DNA of 64,000 nt from Adenanthera pavonina (lineage: Eukaryota; Streptophyta; Magnoliopsida; Fabales; Fabaceae). The translations under genes and the position numbers were made by a program. How positions within the stretch are numbered: the stretch's first letter is position 1; the number at the start of each line of letters is the position of its first letter. Positions 39,801 through 51,132 of the stretch are shown here, piece after piece. Location: contig JAIVEN010000021.1 in the NCBI GenBank assembly GCA_026686845.1, forward strand, positions 13,534,001 to 13,598,000, read 5' to 3'. Below the pieces are notes generated by a model, which saw only the letters and a list, made by a program, of their open reading frames with translations, ran no database searches and was not told the DNA's origin.

Positions 39801-42800
39801 CACATCTGATTTGGTTTTCATTAGGTAAACGCATGTGATTCTTGTATGGTCATCTATGAAAGTCACAAACCATTTGAAGTCTTTTTGGGTTTTCACTCTC
39901 TACATGGGCCCCATATGTCACTGTGTATGGTTCTAAACGGTTTTGTAGGATGATAGGGATGGGGTAGATAAGTGTTCCTTGTATGTTTAGATAACTGACA
40001 GAATTCACACTGAAGAAAAATGCAATCTTTGTCGATAAGAGAAGGATACAATTTTTTCATATAAGATAAACTTGGATGGCCTAACCTATAATGCCATAGC
40101 ATAACATTATTGCTTAAAGGAAAAACAGCATTCGCTTTTATTTTTGAGCCTTCAAGATAGTAAATCCATCAAATTCCTTAGCATTGCGAATCCTCTTCCC
40201 CAACTCCAAATCCTGAAAATAACAACAATCAGGTTCAAATGTAGCCACACAATGATATTCTTTCAAGAATTTCTTCACTGAGAGCAGATTGCAATCTATA
40301 TCAGGTCCAAATAATACATCCTTGAGCACAAGTCCATTGCTCAGAACCACAGAACCTATCCCTTGTACTCTAGCATATTCTCCATTAGCCACTTTAACCC
40401 TTCTATTAATTTTACATTTTTGAAATTCAGAAAACAAATCAGCATTGCCTGTGACATGATCGTTGGCCCCAGAATCCACAATCCAAGTACTATTCATGGA
40501 AGAGTGAGTGCTAAGCAGTAAGTATTTCTCACCTGATTGTACCAGATTGCAACTATTACTATTATTACCAGACTTCTGCTCGCATCTGCTGAGAATCTTC
40601 CTAAGTGCATCCAATTCTTCCTTGCTCAATTGGGGTGCATCTTCTTCTGGTTTTTCAGCGTTGGCAACAGCAAATCCACGACTGTCTTGTCTTGGCTTAC
40701 CTCTGTGATGAGGGGCTTTGCCATGAATCTTCCAACAAGTTTCCTTAGTGTGTCCACCCTTTTGCCAATGGTCACACCAAGATTTCCCTGGCTTCTTCCT
40801 TTCATCTTGTCCAGCGTTTTTCTTCAACAGCATGGCCGACGATTCTGGTGCAAATTTCTGAAAATTTCCCTGCACAAGTTGTTTCTGGCTTTCTTCACAC
40901 TTAATCTGATTCATAGTCTCCCGCAATGATGGTAATGGCCAAGAAGCCATTATTCTTCCCCTTACCTCATCATATATGGGATTGAGACCGAGAAGTAACT
41001 CATACACACGGTCTCTCTCAACAAGTTTCTTGTACAAGGCCATGTCTTCTGTACAAGTCCACTGATGGGTATTGTAAATATCTAGTTTCTGCCATAGCTT
41101 CACTAGGGAGGTGTAGTATTGTGTCACAGACTTGTCACCTTGCTTGGTTTCACGTAGGAGGCTCTTGATCTGAAACAATGCAGCAGTGTTCTCCATTGTA
41201 GAGCAGGTTTGCTTCACATTCTCCCATATTTTAGCGGCTGTTTGGGAGAGCAGGTAATCTTCTCCAATTTCGGGCACCATGGATTGACAGAGCCACGTCA
41301 TTACCTGGTTGTTCTCCGCTACCCTGGTTTCATAAGCTTGGCTCGCAGGTTCTGGTTGCCTCATCTCACCATTCACATATTTTTCTTTCCTCTTCCCTCT
41401 GAGAAACATCAGCACACTCTGCGACGATTGCAGGTAATTGTCACCATTAAATCTGTGATTGGTGATAACCTGCGATGAATTCTTGGTGCTTCCCAAGGCT
41501 GGGACATTGCTGCCGATGCCATTAGGGTTCTCAAGAGATCAGTCCATGCTTTGTCGAGTATTGTTCGTTGAACTGATGGAGTTGTCACTGGTCTCAATAT
41601 TCAAAGCCCTCATGGTACTGAATTGAACCATTTCCGATCAGAATTGTTGATTTCGCTCTGATACCATGAGCAAAGAGATGGGGAATAATTCAATATATTG
41701 ATTGCTGGAGAACCGAGAACATAAATAGGGCTGAAGAAACAATCAAGCCCAAGAAAATAGGGAGAGGAATGCAGAAAAAATAAACAGCAATAAAAACAGA
41801 AAATGTAATCCCTAAAAATATGGAATAAATAAAAGTTATTGAGTGAGAAATAAATGGTAATAAAAACTCGCTGATTCTCCAACAAGCTTCAATGTAGTCA
41901 ACCCACTCCAAGGTATCTCAATCAAACCCGAGGTATGTAAGACCTTTGAATGGCCTGAAAATGAAGCTATTGGGTTACACCACTTCAAGAGCATTGTGGC
42001 TTTTTTGCCAATGCTTCCACGTTTTTTAGCACCGTGGGCTTTGTGCAAGATTTTGAGCCAAGCCGTTGCCTTTGAAGTCAACTTGCAAAACAAAGAGCTT
42101 GTCCTGAATGCAGGTATCAGTTCCCTTGAACTCGAGCTTCCTTCATCATCTTCAATTTCATTTGCATCTCTAATTCCACAAGTGCTCTGATTGACAGTGA
42201 AATTTGGAATATCAGGATTCTTTGATTTGTCCTCTATTCCTTTCATTCCATCTGTTTCACCACTCGCGACACAATCTTTAATTCTCTCCTGCCAACTAGA
42301 GTCCAAATCCTGATACATGCCTTCTTCCTTGTGGCTTTGTTCAAAGGTGATAGAAAAAGCAAGTTTGTGGCTTGAAAAAGGTACCTCACCGTCAGAGCTA
42401 TCTTCAATCTCATATGCTTCTGTCACACTCATTCATCTCTGCTTCAATCATACCATTCTCAATTCTTGAATATGAATCTGGGAATTCTTGTTGAATTTTG
42501 GACTTCTCCTTGGTTCTTGCACTTCTTCATCTTCCCGTTCTTGATTCTTTTTCTGCCCATACTTCTCCTCGAGATAGGCTAGGCACATGGTGCTAGCAAG
42601 AGTGCTTGGATAAAATTGCTGAATTGCTTCCTGAATCTCTTATTGGAGTCCTCTGATGAAGAACTCCATCACCATGGATTCTGGCAGGTGAGTTTCAAGC
42701 AAAGTGCTTTAAACTTCTCTCGGCAATCTTCATGGCTCTCTAGATCATGTTTTTGGTAACAATGATGGACGGTCAGAAAACTGGCTCTAACACAATAGTT

Positions 42801-45800
42801 ACAGGTAAAATGTAGAGAGTGTATTATTGTGATAGATGCTGGGGAACCGATGGCAAAAGCTGGGGAACTGATGATAAATTGATAGGGGGCTATAAGAAAT
42901 AAGAGGGAAGAGCTGAAAATAAATCCAATAGTCTCTCTAGAACAAGAATCTCACTCCGAAGAACTAATAGCCAAAAGGAGAATCTCCAATGATAAGCAAT
43001 TCCGATTAATTCAACGATCCCTCTACAAGCTAGCAGTCAAACTCGATTTAAATAGGCAAAGAGAATACCCGTGACTCCTAAAATGACTGACCCACTAACC
43101 ATGACTCAGATAATGGAAGATAATGGAGGATAACAGGATAACAGATCCATGACATATTTATTGAAAATAGAAAATAAAATACTTGACTGAATCAATAAGC
43201 AAAAATGACCCCACTACTTTCTAAACCTAAGCAACACTTGAACAAAACGCATAAAACAAATTCTACTAATTAATCTTCACTGAATCATCAGGGTTTTGCT
43301 GCTGACTGTACTGTGCACGTGACCTCCTATTAGTGATTAAAGGCTTATCATATTGATGCATGGAATTTTCTAAATTTCAGGAACTGTGTCATAACTAACC
43401 AAAAAGGGGTCCTGGGCACATATACGCGAACACCAGTGACTTCACAACACAAACATCCACATCATACCCTAAAAACTAAGCAGACAACAGGCATCTGAGT
43501 CACTAGCTGACTCACACACCAAGATTAATAACACTAAACAGAACATTACCAACACGACACCATAAAGCAAGACAAGCAATTAACTAAAAATAACACAACA
43601 ATTATTGAATAACAAATACCCATTACATTCACATTCTTCCTATTTATACTAAAAGGGCCTCCTAACTAACTAACCACTTCAAACCATTTCTAACTACTCA
43701 CTAATCACCATGTAACACTATCTAAGATATTATAAGAATATAATTGATTAGTAGGTATTTTATGCTAGCCAAAACTTAAATTGCCATAAAAGTATCAGAA
43801 ATATAGAGATAAATATTTCTAATAATAGTATCTTAATTCATCGATGCATAAACTATAGGATACTAAATTTTTTAAAAATGAATATAACTGGTATGAGATA
43901 ATTTTGACAAGTTCAAAGATGTATTCAATGTTCTGTGTTCAAAATATTCACTTTCTCTGTTCTATTTGTACAATAAATGTATTGGAATATCTCATTTAAA
44001 AAAAGGATGTATAGGAATGATGTTCCTGTCACTAAAAGCAACATAGCCCAGTGGCTAGCACCTGGGTCCTAAAACGCCAGACAGTTGTTATCTGGTTTGA
44101 CCATTGTTGGTTAAAAGGTGAGAGACAAACTGCACCTCAAACCAACTCCTGGTTCAACTGGTCAAACCAGAAATGTCCAATACTCTAAACAAAGGTTAAC
44201 TGTGAAAGTTAAAAATGCTTCTTCCAGCCAAAAGTTCAGTGATGCTTACAATGGGATAGCCATCATCGCCAAGAGTAAACAAAGTGCAGCCCATCACAGG
44301 TGTGCTGAAAGCAGCCAATGATTGAGCCTGCAGTAATGATCCAGAAACAAAGCCACCACCAATCTCTGTACCACCACAATACTCAATGATAGGTTTGTAG
44401 TGAGCCCTTCCCATCAACCAAAGGTATTCATCTACATTAGATGCTTCTCCAGTGGAGCCAAAGCAACTATATCACACAAAAAGCAATTGCATTTTTAATA
44501 CATTAGCACTGGGAACAACATTTACTAATGGCGCAAACAATAGTATCAGTCAAAAGACTACATAGCAGTGAACAACAATTAAATTCACGCGGTGCTTCAT
44601 TGCACAAGAGTAATAATTACTAGCAAGGCTCACCGGATGGAAGACCAATCATAGCCAGCTGTGGAATTTGTACTTTTCCAAGTCCGAACAAGACTTGGAA
44701 TCACACCAAGCATTGTTACTTTAGCATCCTTAAACAGAGTACAAAGGCTTTCAGCTAGAAGAAAAATATAGACCAAAAAATTCTAATAACTAAGTGAAAA
44801 CATGGAAATTTTAAATTTTAAATGTAAAAAAATAACTTGAGAAACAGAATGTCCAGGACCAAAAATATGCAAATTTTAAACATTCCAATTTTCTTTGAAT
44901 CATAAGCATGATTCAATTTGTAAGTACATTGTGTACAGTATCAATTGTTATCTTTAGATTACACCAATGGCAAAGTAGCCAACTTTCAAACTTTCACCAT
45001 TAACTATTGTATTGAAAAACAACGTTCCAATAATTGTTGTAGAAAACTAATATTAAATTGATTTAAGAAAGCGATTTCCAGAGTTATGACGTATTCTTAA
45101 AATTTGAATCTTGCCAATGTCAGTATGATATACTCCCTTCGTTTCAAAATAATTGTTATTTTGGATTTTTTGTTTTGTTTCAAAATAATTATCACTTTAG
45201 AATTTTAACGAAGCCTTAATTATTCTGGCCAAAAAAAAAAATGAAGCATCAATTATTTTTGAACTATTTTACCCTTCATCAATGAAAAAAATAGTAGGTG
45301 AAGCCCAAATGCTTGCTTAGAAATAACTTAATAATATAAGGGTATTTTAGTGAAATACCATTAGACTTTGCTACAATCAAGGCTATCTAATATCTTTCTT
45401 AATTTGTGTGCATAACCTTAGATGACAATTATTTTCAAATGCAGGTGATATTTGACAAAACCAATCAGTAAACTTAAAGCAATTATTGAAGGGAGTTGAA
45501 TAGATAACAAGAATACAAGCATGGATTGAACTAAAAAGCACAGAATATAACAAAAAAGGAGAAAGAGCAGAGTAAAAAATCATGTTCGTATCATTGCAAT
45601 TATGAAAACTAGCATTAAGTGAATTGAAAAAAGGCTGTCTGGACGTGGGTTAATTCATAAACGTTGAACAGTGTCAACAACATTCGATGAGGTATATTTG
45701 ACAGAACCAACTTGTATAAAAGGAAAGTAACTATTGAAGGAGCTATATAATGACGACTTTGATAGTAATACAAGAATAGAACACAATAAATTTTTTTTTC

Positions 45801-48800
45801 TGCAGCCAACAAATACAGTAATAGGGTTGAACCAAAAGGCAAAATTGATTTGAACATTCAAGAGCTGCCCAGTGCCCAATACAGAAACATAGTCCTACTG
45901 CCATCAGTTTGTGAAAACAATTAAAAGCAAAACATAATATAGAATCTCTCTAGATAACCTGCTTACTTTGCAGGAAAAGAACGAAGAGAAAGTTCCACTT
46001 TACACTTCCTAGATAACGAAGAAGGTTGGTCAATGGGTAAGTTAATGTGATAAAAGGGGGAGGAGCAAGGAGAAAGGAGAAATAGAGAGAAAAAGGGAGA
46101 AAGGTAAGAACGAGGGAGAAGTTGAGAGGAAAAGGGAGAAAGGGAAGAAGAAGGACAAAGAAATAGATAATTATAACTCTGAATATTCAAATAATTCAAG
46201 TCTTACAAAAGAGAATAATCTAGGGCTATTTATAGGAAGCCCAAAACACAATAACTTGAAATAAAAGAAAGCAAAACATAGCAAAGGAGCCTAATAAATG
46301 AAATAAAATAAAGTCACAAAATAAATTAGTGAAAACATAAAATAAATCTTTCCAAATTTCCCATCATTATGCATGAGAAGGAAAGAAGGCAAGAGAGAGA
46401 AAGAAATCTAACATGCACTCTTGCTAGATTTTATGATCCCATGTCTATTTGAGACAACTATTTTGACTGTTTTTGGATGAGTGCATTTTGAAGTCAAAAT
46501 TAAAAAGAAAAGCTAACAACAGAACTCTGTTATGTATGTGCCTGTTGTTCCATAAATAGTAGTAGAACTTATGAGATGAAGTAACGGGATTTGCAAATAT
46601 ATACAGGCAACAAAACCTTAGGAAAAAATTGTAAATTTAAACAGGAGGATGAGCTTATACCTGGACAAACTTGGCAAAGCCAGTCCCAAGAGGAGATCCA
46701 TTATATAAAGCCATTGAAGCGCCATTTATCAATGAAGCATATACTAGCCAAGGACCCATCATCCATCCAAGATTAGTGGGCCAAGCAACTACATCACCTT
46801 TATGAATCTCCAGGTGGCACCATGCATCTGCAGCAGCTTTCAAAGGAGTTGCATTTGTCCATGGAATTGCCTTTGGATCACCTACACCACCAACAAACTT
46901 ATGTAATGTATGCCAGGTGACATAAGCTTTATAGCCAGCCCTAGATGTGGTTAATAAAGTCTTGGCATTGAATAAATCCTTTTTCCCTCAACTCTCCTTG
47001 ATCAACACAAGCTTTTGGTCAGAAACTAATACAAATGCATTCAGTCTTTTCTTTTTCAGATCGAAGAAGAAGCTTTATTAGATAGGACGATAAGATAACC
47101 TCCGAAAAGAAAAAGGGGGTGGGGTGGTGGGAGGAAAAACAGAAGAAGAAAACATGAATGAAAGAAAGTAACAATGCCACTCTTTCCCTATTCATATTAG
47201 TCAGAGACTACATTATAGCAACCATGAACAGGACACCAACGGGAAGCAACAGATTTGACCCTTCCCATATTTAGAGTTGACTGTGTTGTTAAAGCACCCT
47301 TTCAGTCTACAATTTCAAACTTATACCTGTTGTTCCAGAAGAAAAGAGAATGTTTGAAAATTCTTCTGCTGGTTGTTCTATTGCCGTAAATTCCTTGCCT
47401 CTGTAAATCACATGACATGTATAAGAACGAAAATTCCAAATAAACTTAATAAACAATTTAACCTATAGATGCTGAAGATCTGTCAAATCAGTTCTGGTCA
47501 TAAGTACATGCAATGGAATGGTGAGAGCATCAGGGTACATATGACCTACCAAAATTTCATCCTAATACATAATTTCATCATATTCAAATGTCCAATCAAA
47601 TCAGGACCAAGGATCATACTTTAGACTATTAACTCCTTCCAGAAAACCACACCAAGAAAGGTCACCATTGCGCAATTCCATGCTTAATCCAGACCCTCTG
47701 GCAGGGATGACAACAGCCATAGGTGACTCAGCATCCACAATTCTACTGCATTTGTGAAACAACATGAATCATGTTATCACTGAGAAACAAAGAAGAGGTG
47801 ATATTGCAATTAATGGGGTACTGCTCTAGCTAGCAACAAGGAACATCACCTGTACAGGGGCAGGGTTTTGTCACCGCGAATAATAAGATCCTAATAGATA
47901 AAAAGGGGAGGTGAGGAACGAAAAGACTATCGAAAAGGTAAATGCCTGTCACACTGCAATAAGCTACAAATTGACAACTATGAAAACAGTAGTAATAACT
48001 GGCAGTACACATTATGAAAAATTAAATAACACAGTATCGCAGATAGCTTTCCAACATACAGCATTTGATATTTTCAAAACATAAACAACTAAAACAATGG
48101 AAAATCATTCACAGGATTGATTAAACAAGATTTTATTGTTCAATCATAAAATAGATACGCATGACCATTTATGACCTGCAAAATATATCCCATGTCAAAG
48201 GCCATTTCATCTACTCCCACTGTAGTAGATATAATACCTTAACAATAGGAACAAGTTTTCACAGCACAAGATGTACGGCAGCAATAGAGTTAGGGTTTAT
48301 TAGCCCAAATTTAGAGTTTCAAGGTAAATTAAAGGTAGAAAGATTGTGCATAGTGGATTGAAGGTTCAAAGGGTGGAAATGCAATTTTTGGGCAATAAGA
48401 TGTAGTTATAGGGTCTGTTTTGTGGCTGTTTGAGTGCACTACATAGTACCATCAGAAAAAGGGTTTGGGTTTGATGGGTTTCAGGGAAAATCCAACAAAG
48501 AAACAATAGGTTATGCTGTCTGCGAAGGAAGAAAGGTCTGGTAGTATAGAAAAATGAAGAAAACAGAATAGTAGAGGAGAGGAAAAAAACAAACATAAAG
48601 ATACCAAAGAATCTATAAAAACGTCCGAAAGTACGAGACAAAAACATTTAAAGGTGGGAATAAGTTGCTGGCAAAAGGAAAGGTGGGAATATATCAGGAA
48701 GCCAACCTGAGTGAATATGACCTTTGCTTTTGATATCTTAAGCCTGGTTGATATTTCACGCGCTGCAAAACTATCAGCAATTGATACAACAACATAACCA

Positions 48801-51110
48801 GCTAGAACAATAGCTAGGTAGATAACCACAGATTTGACATTCATTGGCATATCAATTGCAATAGAAGATCCTTTCTCCAGGCCCAATGCTTGGAGTGCAT
48901 ATGCAACTAACCTACATTACAGAACAAACACACTTCATCTACTTGCTTGCTTATTATGTTCGAATCAAAGAAACTAAATTATAACTAGCATTAAGGAAAA
49001 TGAAAAATTGAGTATCATTGTATCTAAAAGATCAATCCTACAATAATTTTGAGAAATTCTAATTATAGTTTGCTTTGTTTCTATTTCAAAGAACAGCCAT
49101 TAGAACTACAAATTATAGAAAGTAAAACTCAGATATATTAATATCATATATTGGAAACTCACTATTAACATTTCCTCACATCATGTTCATGAACTCTAAG
49201 AAGAAAACATTTTCTCTTTCCCTCCTTTTGGTTAAAGACCAGATAGAAACCAGTCATATTTCTTCCTCACATGCATGTCTAGAAAATGACAGACATGATG
49301 ACTGAATAATACACTCACATCCAAGAAAAAAAACTGTAGAGAAAGCTATCATTTCTAATCAAGAATGAAGGGGGAGGAAGATACAAAAAAAGATTAGCCA
49401 CAAAGAACAGAAAGAATATATAACATTCTCATCAGGTTCTGGAGGAAACCAACAGCAAAAGGAATTCTGTCAGTACGTTTAACAGTAACCACAACAAATG
49501 GGGTTGGTATGATGTTGATTGAATGACTTTGATATGAACGCCGCCATAAAAGCCCTGGAGAAAGAACAAGGTAATTCTAAAAGATAAATTTAATTTCTTT
49601 TTTTTTTTTTGTGTGCATTTGCTATCAAGTTCTTCAATTAAATTATGCCATGTGGGCAAGAACCTTGAAGAAATCAAGGACACTAATTCAAGTTGGTCAA
49701 ATATCCTCATCTTCTGTTTTTGCTGAAGAACTTAAATAGAAAACACCCAAGGAATTGCATGTAAGTCTTGTCCAATGTTGATCATATGACTTTACGTAAC
49801 CACTTCATGAACATAATAGAGGTATAATCAAATGAATCTATGTCTATCTTATTTTGATAAATAAACTGTGTGTTATCTTATTATAACATATATTATGCAA
49901 TTCAACTACAGCATGTGAAAAGAATAAAGAACAAACTTTTTCCATCATACCAAACCTCTTCACACAATTCCTCAAGAGTCATTTTGTGTAAAGGTAGATC
50001 ATCATGCAGTTCTTCACGCCATATTATCACTGTATCATTCAAACTTCTTCTGGAATTTATAGTTAAACAATTCTTTGCTGGATTAATAGCTGCTTCAGGA
50101 AGCCATTGGCCACCTGGGTATGATAATTGGCTTTCTCCAGGGGGCCACTCTTGTAAGATGCATTTAGGTGGCACAGAAAATGATACATCCATCTCATCCA
50201 GTACAGTTCTCCAGTAAACCTGAAACAACATACAATAATGAAACAAAAATCAAATTAAAAAAATTAAAAATCAAAACACAACTTAGAGATTGTCTTAGCG
50301 ACCTCAGGGTTTGAGACTGAAAATTTCTGGAAATCAGAAAAGCTTGTAATAGGATCCTTATATGCCGAACCCAAAAACTCTTTACCCCTTCTCTCTAGTA
50401 ACTGGCCAACGTTTGTTAAAACAGCATTTGCCCTAATCACACATGAAAGGGGAGGAAATATGAAAAGCACATCAGAACCTTTTATTTCATAACATACATT
50501 ATTGCACACATTCAGCAAAAATTTTACAGGTGCCCACAAAGAGAATTCATATTTAATAATCTAATTCAATTATGTTATAATACTTAATCTTAATTTCATC
50601 ATTTCAACCTTTATCAGTACCATAGATTGTACATAGTTGAAGAGATTTAAGGGCAAAGCATGCCATAATAAATTATTACTAGGAAATGTAATCATGAAAT
50701 TGGCATTCAACTCCCGCAAAATCAAATTCCTTTTGAAAAATGTAAAACTTAAATCAATTGCACCTTTCCCTCCTCACTCCTCCTAAAAGGCAGGATGAAC
50801 TAACTTCCTTTCATACTAAACGGAAAGTACTCTACTGAATTCTCGGAAATGCTTACGGGTCGGGTATCCAAGCGGGCGGGTCCGGACCATAGTTCTTGTA
50901 GCATCCATAGTACAGCATCTGATGGAACGAGAAGGGAAGGTGAGGGTTGAGGACGCGCTTCGTGATGTTCTGCCACGTCGCCGGAGTTCCGGCACCGTGA
51001 ATTGCAACAATTTCCAGGAGAAGTTGATGAAGGATCGCAGCATCTTCTCGGGTGACTCCAAGAGATTCAATATCGAAGGGAGTGACAGAGTCTAGCGATT
51101 TGTAAGCCAT
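33879..51110 (-). CDS. AAE17/18: Peroxisomal acyl-activating enzyme, AAE17/AAE18 type, 14 exons
   Basis: ANL-superfamily enzyme that adenylates a carboxylic acid and transfers it to CoA; Arabidopsis AAE18 acts in peroxisomes. Exons on the - strand: 51110-50857, 50432-50303, 50219-49951, 48911-48707, 47890-47850 (41-nt microexon), 47745-47620, 47400-47327, 46881-46661, 44728-44634, 44466-44250, 35464-35339, 35257-35159, 34281-34069, 33980-33879. All introns are GT-AG and phases join to 723 aa without a stop, close to the family length. Motifs: SSGTTG phosphate loop (362-367), YCGGTE (501-506), hinge HGRADDTMNLGG (606-617), catalytic Lys in SNKVMRR (K707). The C-terminus is SKL, a type 1 peroxisomal signal. 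The start is the first in-frame ATG; MAYKSLDS fits the family. Intron 10 (about 8.8 kb) hosts nested retrotransposons. AAE17 versus AAE18 cannot be settled here. Confidence 0.92.
34799..35146. mobile_element. MITE in AAE intron 12
   Basis: Roughly 350 bp with imperfect inverted arms: the left arm reads GATTGAAATAGATTTGGATC then TTCTCTCAATACCTC, and the right arm mirrors it, ending AGAAAATCTAAATCCTGATT. The interior is AT-rich and partly self-repeating (TATTTGATTTGACAATC, TATTTGATTTAATATC). Its right edge is only about a dozen bases inside the 5' splice site of intron 12. Superfamily not determined. Confidence 0.55.
35665..35785 (-). repeat. SINE-like fragment in AAE intron 10
   Basis: Read on the - strand it has GGTCCTGGGTTTGAGCC, a box B-like tRNA-derived promoter core, followed by TTGGGAGAGCTACTCCC and a TTAGGGCTTAACAGTG tail. 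That layout is familiar from tRNA-derived plant SINEs. It lacks a recognisable box A half, so it is truncated. Confidence 0.5.
36161..36277 (-). repeat. Truncated 3' LTR of the older Ty3-type element
   Basis: It starts TGTTATGTGG on the - strand and keeps the TATAAATAGGAAG promoter-like core also seen in the right-hand LTR. Similarity fades beyond about 120 bp. Confidence 0.45.
36924..37141 (-). repeat. 3' LTR of the copia element
   Basis: On the - strand it runs TGTTGGAGAATCAGC to CTCTTTGCTCA. It is 218 bp and adjoins the polypurine tract. Confidence 0.95.
37142..37150 (-). other. Polypurine tract of the copia element
   Basis: GAGGGGGAG on the - strand lies directly before the 3' LTR and overlaps the TGA that ends the RNase H frame. 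This is the plus-strand primer site of reverse transcription. Confidence 0.9.
37149..40132 (-). pseudogene. Copia pol (integrase, RT, RNase H), broken
   Basis: Pieces in several frames follow the copia order. The GAG-pre-integrase zinc region (40102-39893) has HYRLGH and CEFCQLSK. The integrase core (39896-39606) has FIDDHT, RTDNAKEY and the downstream Glu in NGAAERK. The integrase C-terminal and linker region is at 39676-38600. Reverse transcriptase (38562-38068) has LDVKNAFLNG and YVDD. Connection and RNase H (37923-37149) include WCDNKATIGIANN. The frames shift between these blocks and stops interrupt RT, so no full product is possible. The intact motifs suggest recent decay. Confidence 0.9.
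40138..41613 (-). pseudogene. Copia gag and protease, nearly open
   Basis: An ATG at 41613 opens the gag frame; one TGA interrupts it shortly after, and from 41496 a 452-codon frame runs on. The N-terminal GSTKNSSQVITNHRFNG then FLRGKRKEKYVNG is the copia gag start. The zinc knuckle reads C-x2-W-x4-H-x4-C (CDHWQKGGHTKETC), so its second Cys is lost. The protease active site is WIVDSGANDHVTG. It is the 5' part of the element's single gag-pol frame. Confidence 0.9.
41655..41666 (-). other. Primer binding site of the copia element
   Basis: TGGTATCAGAGC on the - strand lies directly after the 5' LTR and is complementary to the 3' end of initiator methionine tRNA, the standard copia primer. Confidence 0.93.
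41667..41884 (-). repeat. 5' LTR of the copia element
   Basis: 218 bp with TG...CA ends on the - strand, matching the 3' LTR except at seven positions. Flanked by AGCTT. Confidence 0.95.
41890..42782 (-). pseudogene. Decayed Ty3-type gag of the older element
   Basis: On the - strand, in two frames, a gag-like stretch reads HDLESHEDCREKFKAL then LPESMVMEFFIRGLQ, stop, EIQEAIQQFYPSTL, and ends LAYLEEKYGQKK. This fits the gag core GL-x-P-x-I pattern followed by the A-x-x-LE-x-x-Y region. A 198-codon open stretch (42432-41836) starting MSVTEAYEIEDSSDG follows and is cut by the copia insertion at 41889; sequence beyond resumes at 36923. The similarity is by eye and moderate. Confidence 0.45.
42796..43717 (-). 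repeat. Probable 5' LTR of the older Ty3-type element
   Basis: Lies between the degraded primer site (42783-42795) and the segment matching the truncated 3' LTR. It starts TGTTACATGGTG on the - strand. The inner border lacks a clean CA end, so it is approximate. If real, the LTR is about 920 bp. Confidence 0.4.
44040..44115 (+). repeat. SINE-like tRNA-derived segment in AAE intron 10
   Basis: TAGCCCAGTGGCTAGCACC is a box A-like core and TGGTTTGACCATTG a box B-like core, spaced as in a tRNA head. It does not fold into a proper cloverleaf by eye, so a SINE remnant is more likely than a tRNA gene. It ends about 135 bp from exon 10. Confidence 0.4.
45131..45450. mobile_element. Stowaway-like MITE in AAE intron 8
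   Basis: The left end TACTCCCTTCGTTTCAAAAT and the right end GACAATTATTTTCAAATGCA, then GGTGATA, are the inverted termini of the widespread plant Stowaway (Tc1/mariner) MITE whose ends read CTCCCTCCGTTTC. TA flanks both sides. The right terminus is worn and the interior is AT-rich. Confidence 0.6.
45446..45800. repeat. Diverged direct duplication in AAE intron 8
   Basis: About 110 bp beginning TATTTGACAAAACCAA (from 45450) recurs about 245 bp downstream as TATTTGACAGAACCAA, with shared ATTGAAGG and AATACAAGAATA words. Divergence is high. Confidence 0.4.
46044..46165 (+). repeat. Purine-rich tract in AAE intron 8
   Basis: About 120 bases nearly all A or G, built on GGGAGAAAGG and GAGGAAAAGG words. 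Just downstream (46210-46250) lies CTATTTATAGGAAGCCC, a TATA-like word often seen in LTRs, so the tract may be part of an old LTR. Confidence 0.45.
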
Positions 51111-51132
51111 TGTCGTCTTCACCAGCAAGCAT
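51067..51132 (-). promoter_or_regulatory. Possible upstream ORF overlapping the AAE start
   Basis: An ATG at 51132, 22 bases before the AAE start and out of frame, opens a 21-codon frame that stops at 51067 inside the AAE coding region. If the leader includes it, it would lower initiation at the main ATG. The transcription start is unknown. Confidence 0.35.

Larger units (their letters stand above)
36924..41884 (-). mobile_element. Complete copia (Ty1) LTR retrotransposon, coding region decayed
   Basis: The 4961-bp element has two 218-bp LTRs, 5-bp target duplications AGCTT (36919-36923, 41885-41889), a primer binding site and a polypurine tract in the right places. Domain order gag, protease, integrase, reverse transcriptase, RNase H on the - strand is that of Ty1/copia. 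The LTRs differ at 7 of 218 positions by my count. The coding region has at least five frameshifts and several stops, so it cannot act autonomously. It inserted in an older Ty3-type element within AAE intron 10, in the same orientation as the host gene. Confidence 0.95.
36161..43717 (-). mobile_element. Older Ty3-type LTR retrotransposon, internally deleted, in AAE intron 10
   Basis: Two related segments of about 120 bp (36161-36277 and 43601-43717) share a TATAAATAGGAAG core and the start TGTTA(C/T) on the - strand. A run TAACTCCCCCC (36281-36291), purine-rich on the - strand, adjoins the left copy as a polypurine tract would. GGCTCTAACACAA (42783-42795) resembles a degraded tRNA-Met primer site. 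A broken gag follows at 41890-42782, and no pol is left apart from the later copia insertion. The 3' LTR appears cut to its first 120 bp. Borders are approximate. Confidence 0.5.

Noticed and set aside
37522..41478. Plus-strand frames across the copia element
   Set aside because: Antisense shadows of gag and pol, which carry recognised motifs on the - strand.
44040..44115. Possible tRNA gene
   Set aside because: Box A and box B cores are present, but no proper acceptor stem or cloverleaf could be drawn; a SINE remnant fits better.
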